64,000 bases of DNA from Vanilla planifolia (GCA_023846275.1 JAIUJO010000162.1:292297-356296), one strand, 5' to 3'. Counted from the stretch's first letter, positions 12,930 to 27,333 are shown. Numbers and translations are program-made. Notes: generated by a model not told the origin, from the sequence alone.

Positions 12930-13640
12930 CACCTTCACAAATTCTTTCAACTATGGTTAGACCATGGGTGGTTGGATTGTTATATTGGTAAGGACTTCTT
13001 CAACTTTTACGAACTAGATAACTTTACTTTTGGTTATAAATCTCATAGTCTTACTAGTGAAATGAAAACTACTTTTCATTTCTCTTTGTATTTTTTTAGA
13101 GCATTTGTGTTAGAAATTCCTTTTGAGGGAGGCAAAAAATATTTTGTGATCTTTGGTACTTCTTATCCAAAAGTACAGGTATTTTGTCTTACATTTATGG
13201 TAACATCTCAATCGAATAACCAAGATTGTTCCAGAAAAGACCACCTACTTACAGTGGGATAACATTACACCATAATTCCTTGGAATATTAACAAAACTTG
13301 AAAGGAATGAAAAAATATTTTTTGTAGAAATTGATGTTTTGTTGATCGATGGTACTATGTATAGGTGGAGATGGTCTATGAATGTCAAACCTATCTTTTT
13401 GGTAGCATTCTCTGATATGACAATAATACAACTATTGTTATCTTTAATGATCTTACTAGGTTGGTCTTTAATTCCAATGAATGTACAAATGATTTTAGTT
13501 TGTCACAGATTTTTAGTTTTTCATAGTGTAGTCAAACTGCATTTCACACTAATTATATGTGGTGTAGTATATTAAATTCTTTAACCTAGCACTTGTAATT
13601 CTATTTCAACATCCTCATATTTGTTATATAACCTCATTTC
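12930..13640 (+). pseudogene. Unidentified coding-like remnant
   Basis: Not recognised. A 96-residue frame at 12,972-13,262 reads less like AT-rich noise than its neighbours, with segments such as GKDFFNFYELDNFTFGYKSH and EIPFEGGKKYFVIFG and a normal spread of charged and aromatic residues. A second frame follows at 13,339-13,575. Within that span a shifted frame reads IVIFNDLTRLVFNSNE, so the region looks like one frameshifted coding sequence of at least 0.6 kb. No catalytic motif, membrane segment or nucleic-acid-binding signature is evident. It could be a transposon accessory protein, a decayed host exon or a viral relic; none of these is supported by a motif. Confidence 0.35.
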
Positions 13641-14754
13641 CCCTAATTTTAATGCTTTGTTTATTCCTTTTTTTTCGTTTATGTGTAGGGATCCCTTAAG
13701 ATATTAGGTTATGACATGCCCTTTCTTGTGACAATGATAATACTCTACTAAGGAAGTAGTATATGGTTTATCCAAGGGTTGACTTCATTGAGTTTGTTTA
13801 ATTTATGAAGAAAAATAGTTTGTTTATAGAGTACAAGTAGTAGAATAATGACAGTTGTATGCATTTTAGTGCAAGAAGTGGTCAAAGGAACCTAGCTCTT
13901 ACAAGTAATTGATATTCTAAATCATAAGCTACTTTATATACCTTTTCGGAACTAATAATGTTTCTCAAGTATAACTCAACTGTACGGTTTCTTTAAGCCT
14001 AACTCAAAATCAAAATAATGTTACTGGATCTAGCTCCTACATACCATGTTAAAGCATATAATCCAAAAATTTAGTATTGTATTTGTTAGAAGTATTTAAA
14101 CCTTAAGATAAATATTGTTATTTATCCAAAAGTTCACCAAAATTAGAAGTGAGTAAATATTTAGTTTGTAGGTAAATTTTCTTTCCTTCCATGATCACGA
14201 TAATACTGACGAAAATTACTTTTTTAATGTGTGAATAGATAATTTAGCACGTGATATTAGCCTAAGTTTTTACAAATTGGTACTTTTGATGCTTACTAAG
14301 ATCATACCATTTAAAATAAAGTGGCATTCTCATTTTCCAAATTAGAATGATTAAGGGTCTAAACTACCATCAAATTTTGCATCTCTTATATTAACCAAGC
14401 TAACCTAGTGGTCATTATTCTCTACTAAGTTAGATACCATGGGTATGTGAGGTAGCTTGTCACCTCAGTAGACGTTCCATTCGGTTAGGTTCACTTTCAG
14501 AAGATATTTCCTTCACTTTAGAGTCATTAATCATAGACCAGCTTAAACATATGGGTTCCACCACATCTATTTTAATAACATTGTTAAATTTAGTCTATTC
14601 ATGTTACTAAGGTTGCTCTTAGCTCTTACATAGAATGAATTAGTTCTATAATTACATGTTATTTTACTTGGCCTAAAAAGGGTTGACTCATTGATAACAA
14701 GAAAGGTTTATATTATTTTATTATCCTATTAGTTATAAAAAATTGGGTTTGAAA
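13641..14754. other. Unassigned region left of arm B
   Basis: Nothing was recognised. It does not continue the match with the region right of arm A (beyond about 47,835), so the inverted duplication ends near 14,755. Confidence 0.35.
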
Positions 14755-15679
14755 CAAAATTTTTTAATTTGAGACCATAAAGATAAAGAAAAATGAAAAA
14801 AAACATGAAATGTAATAGTTAAAGAACATGTAAATAAATACATGTTCAAGCTTTAGACTTGAAAATAAGATTTGTTTTTTATTTTTTATGTCTTAACATA
14901 TAATGTTTAATAAATTTTAGCTATTGAAAATGTATAAAAATTAAAAGATGTTATTTTAATGATATATTACAAATTATATAAAATTATTACAACTAACCAT
15001 CCTATGATAGCAAGTTAATATATGATGATATGTCAAAACAAATTTTTAGTCATTGATACATGAAAAGTTCTTAGGTTCATGCAACATATCCTTATAAAAG
15101 CCTTCCCAATGGTGCTATTCGTTCAAAATAACAAATCCTCGTATCATTATGCAAGAAAAACCTTTCTTAAAAATGTAAAACATAAACTGATCATTAACAT
15201 AAGGGATGTTAACATAAAGAAAATGTGATTTTAATAGTCAACATAGAAAATACTCAAGTTCGTAGTGAAGTATCAACATGCACAAGTGGAGTTCTTAGAA
15301 TGCTAAATAAGAAAATCCCTTCTTCATTAAGACAAATGAAAAATTTAGATGAGATGATTAATTTTGAAAAGATTAGATTAAGTGATTAAAAACTTTCTTG
15401 GAGATTTCATGTTGTTGTGAATATTAAATAATATGTTAAGTTCTCTCTTTTCTTAGCCTTTCACTCTCCTTCCTAGGTTATTTCTAGAATCACACTGTTA
15501 TATTGAATATACAAAACATGCTTCTCTTAAACTAGCTTAGTGGTAGCACTTTGTTATTTCATTCAAATTAGATTACTTTCAATATTGTAAGCATCTTTAT
15601 TTATATAGATCTCAAAGTTATAATGATAATTTGCTAGCATAAGAAGCAAAAGGATATTATTAGAATATTGTGGATAACA

Positions 15680-16090
15680 TATTAGAATTCTAAAGTACAT
15701 TTTTAGAATTCAAAAATTCCTCACAAATTATAAAAAATATAATATCAATTCTACCAAAAAATTTCATTGAAATGAAGCAAAATTAATTTGGCATAACAAA
15801 CTCCTGAATTGGCTTGTGCATTTTGTGCATCAATGTAGTGAGGGGTAAGGAGGTGGCTTACATCGTTCTTGCTGCACACGTAAAGAGAAATAGTTACCCT
15901 CAAGTCTTATTTGCAAGTCAACATGTGCTAACAGCTCAAAGTGTGTGTTAAGCTAAACATTAAGTTCGAAGAGTCAAGGTGGGCCAAATATGCCACACAA
16001 ATTAACACTAGTAGCAATAAAGGAGAAGGGCGACAACGAGTAATAGGAAAAAGCAACCCAACACTAAATTTTATGCCATTTTAAATTCAT
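15680..16090 (+). repeat. 0.4-kb dispersed repeat, copy 1
   Basis: Member of a three-copy family in this window. It begins with 'agaattctaaag', has a middle block around 'gctaacagctcaaag', and ends with 'cccaacactaaattttat'. The copies at 20,560-20,960 (minus) and 42,190-42,620 (plus) share these blocks in the same order. It is richer in G and C than the surrounding DNA. No open frame was found. It could be a MITE, SINE or solo LTR; terminal repeats could not be fixed. Confidence 0.5.
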
Positions 16091-17439
16091 TTTAAAGAAA
16101 CATTTCCCAACAAAACAACCATACTATTGTAAGGATATCCTAGATAGAATTTAAAGCTATAACTGTCTAAAATGCTACAAATCCATCTCCAAATGACTTA
16201 AATTAAATTATAAATATGAATAGCTTAACAATTTTTAAAAGAAAATAAAAAGTGCTATAAAAAACGGTTCATTTTAATTGTCACCCACAATAGAGATAAT
16301 GCCAGAGGCTAAAAAAGTACCTTTTCCAAATTTGGAATGGCCTTAAATCGTAGTGGGCTTATACATCTCCAAGTGGAATATTTGTGTGATGTATAGAATG
16401 CTACTATGTCACAACCTTACTAATGTTTCTTAAATGCTAGTACACAACTATGTAATGACTTTTTCAAAGGGTGAGATAGTAAATAATTGTCATCTATTTA
16501 TTTCATCATTAATGTCCACATCAGTACGATTCAAAGCTGTGATAAAGGTACAAAGAATCCAAACAATGTCTCAATGATTCAAAATATATAATGATTCTAA
16601 TGTATTGTCTAATTAAATCCATCATACTTAACTAGTACCATTGAACTAGTCCTTACATACGGTTGATTTGAAGGACGTGTTGGCAAATAAATCAAGTACT
16701 AGATGATGAGGATGTAGAAACATATGTAACTAAATTTGATGAACAATGACATTAGCTATTAGATTGAATGACAAAGAAACTTTTGAAAAAGAGATGGCCT
16801 TTTTGTCATGGTTTGCATATGTTATTCATAAAAAGAACAATAAATTTATTAGTTAGCTTCTTAATTCACAAATCTACTATCATGTAAATACTACAAAAAC
16901 TATTTATTGTAATAGAAGTGCAAGATGTACTCAAGTTTCTTTAACGAAAGTAGTCATAGCTATATGAAACTTTCTTTTGCATTTTTGCTAGAATCAAATT
17001 CAAGTTTGATTGAAATATATTGGAATGGGTTGGATTTCAATAATTTTTTAAACAAAAAATTCATGATCTTAGGTAAAAGAAGAATAGTTATCATTTGTTA
17101 AAATTAACATATTCTTTCAACATTGGTTTCCCCATTAGGAAGTGAACCACAACAAATATGTTCAATCATTCTTTTTGAGAATATGATTAACTTGACATGA
17201 GTTATATGAACTAAAAGTAGTCTGTCAAAATTTATTTCTTAACCTAAAATAAAAGGTATATGATAAACTCTAGTGGTTTTCCAAGATTTGAGTTCATTCT
17301 TTTTAGCCCGACATGTTTAGTATTTTCCGCAAGAACAAATCCAAGTCAACCATAATGATCATGTGAATGTATTTCATGCATTCTATTATGGAGTACTTAG
17401 TTCGACGACTTTCCTTTTGATTGCCATATCAACATCTCT

Positions 17440-20400
17440 CCTCATCAAGCTTAATTAGAGCTTTGCAAATTTTTGGAATTTTTTTTGAACTTAAAAACCT
17501 CTGAATGAATACAATTATTAGCTATTTAAGAAAATTAGTTTTTTACTACATTTCTTTCCCTGTATATCTATTAGAATTAAGCTACTTTTCAATGAAATTA
17601 ATTCAAACTTTTTAGTAGAATTAAGATAGAACAATTTATTTTGATTCTTTTATGCAATATTATAGGGATTTATTAGTTGTTTGATTCTATAATGATGTTA
17701 TATAACCCCAAATTATCACATAACTTTAAACCAAATACAGTTTCAATGGCTTCAACTTTTATATTTTTTTAGGCACTATGTAAATTGAGAGTGCTTTGAC
17801 AGCCCTACCAGGTAGTCTCTAATCACACAAACACAACTTATAAGGCCTATGCTCCCCCTAATCAATCCATCAAAATTAAATTTGATTAAATCCATTGATA
17901 AGAGAGCCAATTAAAAAACTTTCTAATTGTTCAATTTATCTAAAAAAATTAAGTAATGCATTTTTTACCATTTGAGGATATATCAAAATTCTTTACATAA
18001 TTAAACAACATTTGAAAATTGCATAATTATTATGCTAAACTCTACCCGAGAATAGGAAACATTTGCTCATTGAATTATTTTGAATTTATATGTTCTAGAT
18101 ACTTTAGCATACAAGAGATGGTAGAACACTAAATCCCTTAATAGCTATTGAAATTAGGTGACTAAACTTCCACCATTATGGAAGCATTACATGAATCATG
18201 TTGCTGGCTTTGCTTAATGCTAAGATTAATTACAAAATGGATTCCATAAGTTTCATTTGAGAGTTCTTATATACACAAAAAGGGCATTTGTCTCTAAATT
18301 TAAATTCAACTCTCTCAAGTTGTTATCAAAAGGTAATTAGTTATTGAGGAGTCACCACATAAGCATAAAATTATTGAAAGGTTTATAATTGCTCTACATT
18401 ATTTTTTGTGACTTATGAGTATGGCAATTAATAACCTTTAAGCCCATCGTATTCTGAATCGGTATTGAATTTACCATTCTTGGTGGAGGGTCTTGTAATT
18501 GTTGCATTCTTATCTAATTGTTCCAAGTATTGGAAAATATAAAATAGTAGGAATGATTCTTCTTATTTGATTCTAAGTTCTTGAGCATGCTCCATAAAAT
18601 TTTTTATTAAGGAAATTATAGCTCATGTATCTAAAATAGATAATTTTTGAGCTATTAACCATCTAAAAAGGCTTTACAATATTTGCATGACAAATTTCCT
18701 TCAGTTTGTTGACAAGTAATCCATACATATCATAGGGGAAGCCAATCATGTTCTAGTTATCTAATTGGTGCTTGCTCAAAAAATCATTATCACCTTAAAG
18801 GAAACAATTTATTACCATTTCTAAAATATTGAAGATGTCATTGAGAATATAACATGTCAATAAATTATGAAGTGTCATTAGTTAGAGGATGTGACTAACA
18901 AGTACTACCTCCCTTTTAGAGTAATTTCCTTTTGCATGTTTTGTCCATCTAGTGTTTGAAATGGACCTTTTATTTCCTTCCTTTGAATAATGTGCTTTTG
19001 ATGTGGAGGGATTGGAACATCATATCATTTTTTATGGAGGAGCTCCTTGTCGATGTTCTCTTACTTGTGTGTCATGTTTTTATATCTAATAAAGGAGGTC
19101 CTTTGTACATTAATCTATAAACTTGATTTGCTTTAGAGATTAGTGAGGAATAACTTGATATTTGTTATTAAGCATTTGTCACCTCTTGAGAAGAGAATAA
19201 GGTAATCTACAAAGCATAAATGGGACTTTGGTTGACAACCACTTTGAGAGGCCTTGTGCTTCACTTTACTTATATATGTAGAATGTTTAAACCTCATCTC
19301 AGTGCTTTGGCAAAAATGTGGAAAAGAAATAGGGATAGCGGGTTACCATGCTTTAGCTAACGGGAGAGTTAGACGGAACCATTTCATTTTTTGTTAATAA
19401 TAACTATCAACTAGATTACATTATATATAATCATTATTGTATTAACAAATTAACTATTAAAGATAAACTCTTGTAGTACTCATTTCTCTTATGATATATT
19501 ATTGAATACATTTTTAAAGTCTAGTTGGATAATAGAGCTATTCACTTTGTTTTTCTCATGTAAATCATTAGTTTGCTGCTACGAAAGTATCATTTCTTAT
19601 GTAAGGAAGATATTTTCAATGATTTCCCTTTCCTTAGTGAAGCTGATTGCTCCCTAGAGACGATGGTTGGTCGGAAACAACATAGGCTAACTAGTAACAA
19701 CTTAAAATATTTTTGGGAAACTCTACATCCAATTATCATAAATTTTTTCAAAGATGTTTTATGATTAATCTTTAGAAGAAAAATAAAATTAGCACTACTA
19801 TATTCTTTATGTGATATGCTACCAATAAGAAATCATTGATAGCATCATAAATGTCATCTTAAAATATGGACCAACAATGCTTGTAGAATAAAACATGAAA
19901 CCCATCCAATTTGTAAGCACACGAAGAATCCAATAAAAAAATAATTTGTTGTATTTTCTCCTTATTAACTAGTTGAATTAGAAACATATTAGTTTTTAGT
20001 TATTCCAACAATCATAAAACAATGTACCTCTCAATTTTTTTAGAAAGGAATAGGTGATGTTAAGCAATCCACAACATTTTTGACGATTAAATCATGCTCT
20101 ATTACCCTTCATTTGCTTATTATTGAATAATATGTTTAAGACATTTGTATTTTTATCACCATTGTTAAGCTACACAATACCAATTCTTTAGCACTTATAT
20201 ATCCAATGAAATAGAATCTAGCACATCATTTAGAAGTTCAAATTGAAGATATATTAGTTCTATTTGAACTCAGAGCCCTATCAAGATTGGCCATTATACT
20301 TCTTATTAGTCTTCCTCATCATTTTCATTGTGGGAATCAATTATAGTAGACTCTTATTTATTTTATATTTCTACTTATTTTTATTAGTGCATCAATTTAT

Positions 20401-21920
20401 TTTTATCTATAGATAAGTCCAAGTTATTTAAAGAATAATTGAATACTTTTTAGAGATTTTCATCTTTATATTCAGTATAGGACTTCCCTTCAATCATTTC
20501 ACAAGTTTTTTAGTATAAAATTTGCCTAAAAATTTATTTAAAAAGGTTTTAAAATTTAATTTGAGGGTATTTTTTCTATCAACCACCTTTGACAGTAGTT
20601 ATTACCACCACCATCCGTGCTTACAAACCAACTCATACTAACGTTGTTCAATCTACATTGATCCCAATGTAGGCTCAAAGTGTTAATGCCTCTTTACTAA
20701 TGCTACTCATTGAAATATGAATGCAAAGTGAGGCATCAATTCACCCATGTGGCAACGTGCATTGCTCATTACCTCACAATTAGCCATTACTACTACCTAA
20801 ATTCATGTGCCAGTTCGAGAAAAAATTATCGAAATTAATTTTATAGTACATTAAGTAAAATTTTTTAGTTTTTTGAAGAATTTTAGGTATTTGTTTTGTA
20901 ATTTTTTGTGGTGCTCAAAATTCTAAAATTTCCTTTAGAATTTCAAAAAAGTATCCCTTAGTATTCTCATATGTCATCTCCATCCATAATGTACTATTCT
21001 TCTTCTTCAATGTTCAAAAATGTATGAACAAATTAAGTTTTACTCCATTCTTTAAAGTGGGCTTTATCTCTCTTTAACTTGTAATCTAGGGTCCTCCTTC
21101 CTAGCCTAGCAATTAGAATACTTGAATGCTAAGTAACCACTGGAAAGAATTTTATACTTCCAATTCAAGTGCTTTGGAATCTAAGTTTTATAGATTTAAT
21201 TAGTGTTAGAGAAATGATCAGTAATACGGATTGGTATAATAAAAACTTGTTCATATATCAACCCACTATGTTAGAAAATCCTTGAGCAAATCATGATCAA
21301 ATAGGGTTTTGCGAACAAGAGTGACCGTTATATTTTTTAACCTTAGTAAAGACCTTTGAGTGTTCTTTCCATTCACGAAAGACAATTGCCCACCATCATC
21401 AATCTTAAATCCGTCCAATGATCTATTCCATTAACAAAAGAGTTGTTGGCATACACAACATTGTTACACATCATTTACATATCACCAAGTGACAAAAATA
21501 TTCTTAATTTTCATTTCTTAGCATTGTAACTATGGTAACTAAAACACTTATACTTTGTTTGAAATGTTGCTTCACAACAATGAAAATTTAGTTTCCTTCA
21601 AATAATGTCCATTTGTCTATTACTTGCAAAGCATTCCATCATCACAATTAACTTGTTTTTGTGTAATATGATCAAGTTATTAAGAATCAAGCTACTATAG
21701 AAATAGCTACATCCTTTATGTTAAAAAGCAGGACATTATTAATTAAAATCTACAATGCTTATATTTTAAGATTCCTAAAAGCTTCTTCTAGTAATTTTAT
21801 GTAAATCATTTTTTCGACATATTATTTACTGATGTTTCTTATTGACTTGTTACTATTAACCACTATGAAGCTATTTGAGTCTATCCAAGAGAGATTAAGG
21901 GTCTTTGCTTTTTTCCACAG
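17440..21920 (-). pseudogene. Decayed L1-type LINE ORF2 in arm B
   Basis: Minus-strand relic of a plant L1-clade ORF2, collinear with the better readable copy in arm A (41,100-45,690). The RT part at about 19,960-18,700 shows a fingers-region relic followed by the segment REQSASLRKGKS (counterpart of EQxGFxxGRS). Next come the QLDFKNVFNNIS counterpart of motif A and LKHGNPLSLFLFHI (counterpart of the LRQGDPLSPxLF block). The relic continues through the RT thumb and an RNase H remnant ending near 17,440. Stops and frameshifts occur throughout. The 63-residue frame at 19,573-19,764 on the plus strand is an antisense shadow of this RT. A 0.4-kb repeat interrupts the ORF at 20,560-20,960, at the same position as in arm A. 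Confidence 0.8.
20560..20960 (-). repeat. 0.4-kb dispersed repeat, copy 2
   Basis: Lies between the endonuclease and RT parts of the decayed LINE in arm B, matching copy 3 in arm A at the corresponding place. Reverse-strand landmarks are 'aaattctaaagg', 'gcattaacactttgagcc' and 'aaattaaattttaaaacc'. Because both arms carry it, the insertion predates the duplication of the segment. Confidence 0.55.
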
Positions 21921-23911
21921 ATCTTTGTTCGAGCATTTTTGAGATTGAATGTCTACTTAATGTTTAAGCTGCATGTCCTTCCTAAGTTTCAAATTTATTT
22001 TCTACTGTTACTTTACAATTGCTATTTGAAATTGATCATTTGGTCCTTGAATAGATTAATCATATTATAATTATGATTTTTTGTTGTGTTGATGTTGGTT
22101 GATGCAGTAGGGCATTGATATTATTTTCTACATTGATGGTTACGTAAGTTTAAAGTTTCACATTGCTTATTACTTCACTAATTGGAATAAATAAGACGTA
22201 AACAAATAATCTATATAACACTTTTCTTGAAAAATGGGTAAGCTGAAATCTCACAACAATTAAATAGAAAAAATGTAGGCTACAAAGTCCTTTTAATGAG
22301 CTAAAATTTGGAATAAGAGGAAAGAAAAATGGAAATTAAAATATCAACAAAATAATTCCTAGGCTTGATGAGTGCTGAAGAAGACACAAGTACTTTAATT
22401 TCATCAAAAAGAAAGAAGAGAAAGAGAGCTTTGTTGTTTTAAAGAAGGAATATCGATTGGTGAAGGACACAACATATAGAGGCAACAATAAGCGGTAGCT
22501 ATTAATGGCTTCGATGTCATTACTTAAAATTTTTCCTTAGAATTTTGTAAAAATTTAATAAATTTATTTTTATCAATAATTACCCAATTTATTAATGTTA
22601 ATAAATGGCTCACAGTATTTAACAAACTATTCGTTTGACTTTTTATAAAATAGATAATTTTTAATTAGAAACTTAATATTATTTAAATAAAGTTTATAAA
22701 AATAGTAAATATTGATCAAAATAGTCATTGCATGGGAGTGTCATGTTTAAAATAATCTTGGAAAGTTTAATCGAGAGATTAGACAATTAATAGAGTTATC
22801 ACTTGAAAAAGGCAATTGTTGCAACGATCGTTTGATTATAAAATTACATTGTCACATAGCTCACGTCACTATAGTAATTTAGAAGATAGGAGTGAGGAAA
22901 AAGTTTTAAATTTTAGTCCTAAATGGTGCATTTGCCCTTGTTGTTTTCTCCTTATAAGACACTCTATTTATCTCAAAAATAGTTTGATTTCATAATTAGT
23001 GTTATCAAGTTTGTTCATGATTTAGTGACTACACCTCCAATAACGTGATCAATTGATTTATGAATGAACTGAGTAGTGCCTTCGACCCAAGATACTTCCA
23101 TCTATGTTCAAGACTGATGCTTCAATCTGATTATTATAGTGAATGGGTCTGACTGACATTAATGCTCCATGCCTAAAAATTGTTACATAGATTTAGATTA
23201 GTTAATTTAAGTAGAATTAGTTTTTTATTTTTTAAATTTAATTAATTATTATAGAAACTAAAATGAAGAGTTATGAAAAGTGATTCTTAATGTGACCATA
23301 ATATTATTATCAATGTTACTAAAAAAAATATTTTTGTTTAGCAATTTAAAATTAAATTTAAGTTTTATGGCTCACATAGATTATTTAGATTAACCTAACA
23401 TTCTAAAAAAATTTAAAGTTTGTAAAATTTTATTCAAATTATTTGTTTTATTTGCCCCTCACTACAAATAAGACGATTTTCATGAGATTTGATATTTACT
23501 ACTCTTCTTCTTGAATATCTTCCACGAAAAAATCACATTCGCTATCTAAAGTTTAAAACTTTACTCAACCAAATTTATTAAAAATATTTTGGATGTTGGT
23601 ATCGAATAAGGCATCATGGTTTTGAGTCAACATCATAAAATATGGCTTATAGAACTTCTTAACATCTTTTTGAATGTTTTCTTCATCACTTATCTCGTCA
23701 AAATATATACAATAATTATGATTATATTTAAAACTCTCATAATTAGGCTATTATCATCAAAATATCTTTGACATCCATGATACCATTGAGATAACAACGT
23801 TCACCATTTTATAATATAGCAAAAATAGACTTTAAAGGTAAAATAAACTACCATTATTTATATTCAAACAATCATATAACTACTTTTTCATAATAAAAAA
23901 GATTCAATTAT

Positions 23912-24000
23912 GCCCGCACACCTACAAACATACATGCACGCACAAACACACACACAAACAAACATAGGTATAAATATATATATATACATATATATATATC
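23912..24000. repeat. CA/TA microsatellite in arm B
   Basis: Imperfect CA-rich tract ('cacaaacacacacacaaac') followed by an alternating TA tract. It corresponds in position to the GT tract at 37,621-37,669 of arm A, read on the opposite strand. Confidence 0.8.
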
Positions 24001-25060
24001 ATTTTCCTTAGCTATACTATAAAATTATCTGACACTACCAATTCCTAATTTTTTTAAAAGAATCCATGAGTGGAATCAAAATATAATGATTCATATTATC
24101 AAATTGTACTTGTAGGTTCCAAGAAAATATTACCATGCTAGGAATCCAATAATGTTTCTCATCCACATGACAAAAACATGAATAAAATATTTACAAAATC
24201 AATAAACCCACTCAATTCTAATATAATCTAAGGAAATATCAAGAATAACTACAAAAGTTTGATAGAAAAAATAAATAGTAAGGATCAAATATGATAAAAT
24301 AATCAAATGCAATACTATACCTAATAAAATGGAATTGACGAGAAGTAAGCATCAAATGTATTATTAATAATGATGAAATAAATAATATAAATTATTCAGC
24401 TAATTCACTAACTTTGACAAACTCTACCTCGACTCTTACTCAAATTTTAACAACTTGATCTTGCAGTAAAGAGGAGAGCTAGGTGGCTAAATAGATAATC
24501 CTTGATCCATATTATAAAACTATTATTCACTAGTATGAATTATCAATGTAACAATCGAAAAAACCTCGAGAATGAACGACATTAGTTTCTAACTGACAAA
24601 AAGATATCATCTTCAACTAACTAATTTAATATGCATTTCCTTACACTATGACCAACAAGATACTTAGCGTCTTCTACATAATATAATACAATTTGTTATA
24701 CATTAAAATCATGACAATCCCTGTCACTTCTTTCAAATAATGTAATCTAGCATTCGACATGGTAATGTTAATGACATGGGCATCAATATAAGATTTTAGG
24801 AGTCTTCAAGAATCACAAGTAGTCCCCAAAATAACAAAGTACACCATGAGATTTCTTATGGAACAAAAAGAGTAATTATTTCCTTCTGAGATTATTCAGA
24901 TAATGGCTTCCAACAAATAGTTAAGGTTCATGTCATGAAATATGACACTACAATTATAGGCTTAACCATTCCATTTAATTGACACGAACCAAGGGAGTAG
25001 GGTGTCTAAGATGTCTATCTCCATAGTGAGTGTCAATAATTTAGAGTCAATTATATCCAA

Positions 25061-27235
25061 ATGAAGTATGGTTCCCTTCAAATACTAATTCAACTATCTT
25101 GAAGTTCTTAGCACATTTCTTATTAATCTTGCCCATAATTTGTTTTGGATTTTCTTATCTAAGCTAACCATAGAGTTCATAATGGCTTAGCTTTTACTCT
25201 TAGATTATATATTTAACTTATAGCTAGTATAACTAAGTCTCGATTCACACAAGTATCACTGTGACCCTTATGATCCCAAGGAAATCTGTAGTCACTGTAA
25301 CAATAAGAAGGCCTCTCTTATGGCTTGTCATATTCCTTAGATCACCATTGAGATTGTCACCATGTGACTTAACAGCCTAAATAGAATTACTTGTGGGCTT
25401 GCATGAAAAACCCATTCACTCCAAGGTCTAGCTAACACCTTTCCCATATTATTTACTTGGCAAAACTTAGTACAACCTTATGTCTTATTCGAAGCTCTTC
25501 CATGTTCTTGCAAGGCCTTCGCTGAGAGCCTACCTAGCTAAAGCTTAATTTGCATTGTGCATAAAGGTTCAATAATGGTATATCGTGAGCTTGTCAGAAC
25601 CACCTTTTGGTATGTCTTCCTTTTCTATTGATTTCTCTATACCTTTGAACGTGATTCCAAGGCTACACTTAACTTGCATTTTCATATTCAAGCACCTTAA
25701 AGCTGCAATTTTATTATGCTGAAGTTATGAATTGTTAAATAAAACTTTTACCATAATGTGCAACCTTAACCTTAGTAGTTTCAACTATAACAAAACTCTT
25801 TAGTTGCTAATCATATCCTTGCTTAACCTAGCTTTCTTTTAAGGCTTTAAATTGAGCCCTCTAAGTCTTTCTAACTAGTATCCCAGAACCAGCCACACCT
25901 TAAAATCTATTTAGGTTCTCTTGAGAGTTGAACCAATGCCACTAATAACTTAGCTAAGGCCATGTTTTCATGCTTCACATATAGGCCTTAAACAAAGAAA
26001 TGGTTGGCTGCAACTTTATCTAGAGCTTTCTTATTTTTTTCCAAGTGACTTTAAAATTTTTATTACTTAGTCTATGGTATAACACATATCATAGTACATT
26101 TTAGATATTTTTTTTCTATGATTTTGGTAATAAAGTAAAAATTTATACCATGTCATGTTATTAACTAAACTTGTGAGTAGCTTCAAACACAATCGTAGTG
26201 TATCACATCAAAAATACATTTCAAGCAATAAGTTTATATGAAAAATATACAATAAAGTCTACATTTTACATATTTGTTTATTCATCATGGCACAAAACTG
26301 TTTGTCTATTCATGCAAAAATCAAGAAGTAAATATTACATTCAATCTATATTATGAAACATTAATTCTACTAAGAAAGAAGAAGCATTACACCAAGGATC
26401 CTATCTCTTTGCAACATATAATAAGAAAACAAAGCCATTATGTCTAGGTTATGAGGGTTATATTCAACAAAATTTTTTTCTTCGTGATTTTTCATTTTTT
26501 TAACAATTATCATGATAATATGCAAATGTATAAATGCTTAAACAACTGACATAGATAACCAACAAGGCAAAAAATTTGGCATGAATTTCACTTATTTCAC
26601 AAAGTGATGTCAACGTTAAGAAGTGCTTTATATCAACAAATCACTACTCTAATATAGTATTCCATATATATATGTATATATTTAACCAAAGCCAAACATG
26701 TAATATGTTATCATGTAATTTGCTTTACATTCATTGGCAAAAATGTAATATGCATTTTTATAGCAAAAGTAGAAATAAGGCATAGGAAAGGAATTCCCAT
26801 TTATCATATTCCTTGTTGAACACATTTTATGAAAAACAACGACAAATTATTCTCACAATCAATTTCTGTGGTTCCATAGGCATTTCTACAAAGGAATTCC
26901 CTTTTATCTTGGCTTAGATATTAGCTAAATTTATTACACAAACTCAAGTGTTATCATTCCTCAAAAAGTTGTGTAGATGACTTCTCTTTTGTAACCATAG
27001 ACATTTTAACCCTCCTTCTTCCTCATATTTTATCTTATTTTTTTACTTGGTATACCCTAAATTGGTCCTTCCAAGTTCCCCTTTCATATTTTAGTTTTTA
27101 TAAATTAGAAGCACATTTTAATGGCATATATTTCTCTAACCACACCACCTTTAACCAAGAATTTATTTTATGATAAACTAGTCTTGGTTGGAGTAGCCAC
27201 AATTCACTATTTTAAATTAACTCTCTTCTAATTTC
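25061..27235. other. Unassigned part of the spacer between the arms
   Basis: Just right of arm B, 25,070-25,900 is somewhat less AT-rich and could be old retrotransposon DNA, but no protein motif could be read on either strand. From 25,900 to 27,235 nothing was recognised. Confidence 0.35.
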
Positions 27236-27333
27236 ACCTCTTTTGTTGTTCTATATGAAGCTCCTTAAATTTAAGAATCTATGTACCTCTTTTGGTGTTC
27301 TATATGAAGCTTCTTAAATTTAAGAATCTATGA
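27236..27333. repeat. 49-bp tandem duplication
   Basis: Two adjacent 49-bp units (27,236-27,284 and 27,285-27,333). Both start with 'acctctttt', contain 'gttctatatgaagct' and end in 'ttaagaatctatg'. They differ at only a few positions, so this is a recent local duplication. Confidence 0.85.

Larger units (their letters stand above)
14755..25060 (-). repeat. Arm B of a giant inverted duplication
   Basis: Reverse complement of this segment is collinear, by eye, with 36,560-47,835. Matched anchors (B to A) include 24,900/36,760, 24,300/37,330, 23,250/38,200, 22,680/38,890, 22,090/40,930, 21,850/41,200, 20,760/42,400, 19,370/43,800, 18,780/44,370, 17,850/45,310, 16,500/46,560, 15,480/47,150 and 14,770/47,820. 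The arms differ by many substitutions and small indels. The main gap is about 1.5 kb of arm A (39,350-40,850), where arm B keeps less than 0.1 kb. The segment contains one decayed LINE with about 3 kb of non-LINE DNA on its 5' side and about 2.7 kb on its 3' side. Confidence 0.85.

Noticed and set aside
19573..19764. 63-residue plus-strand frame with a normal-looking composition
   Set aside because: The opposite strand is the RT of the arm B LINE, collinear with arm A RT.
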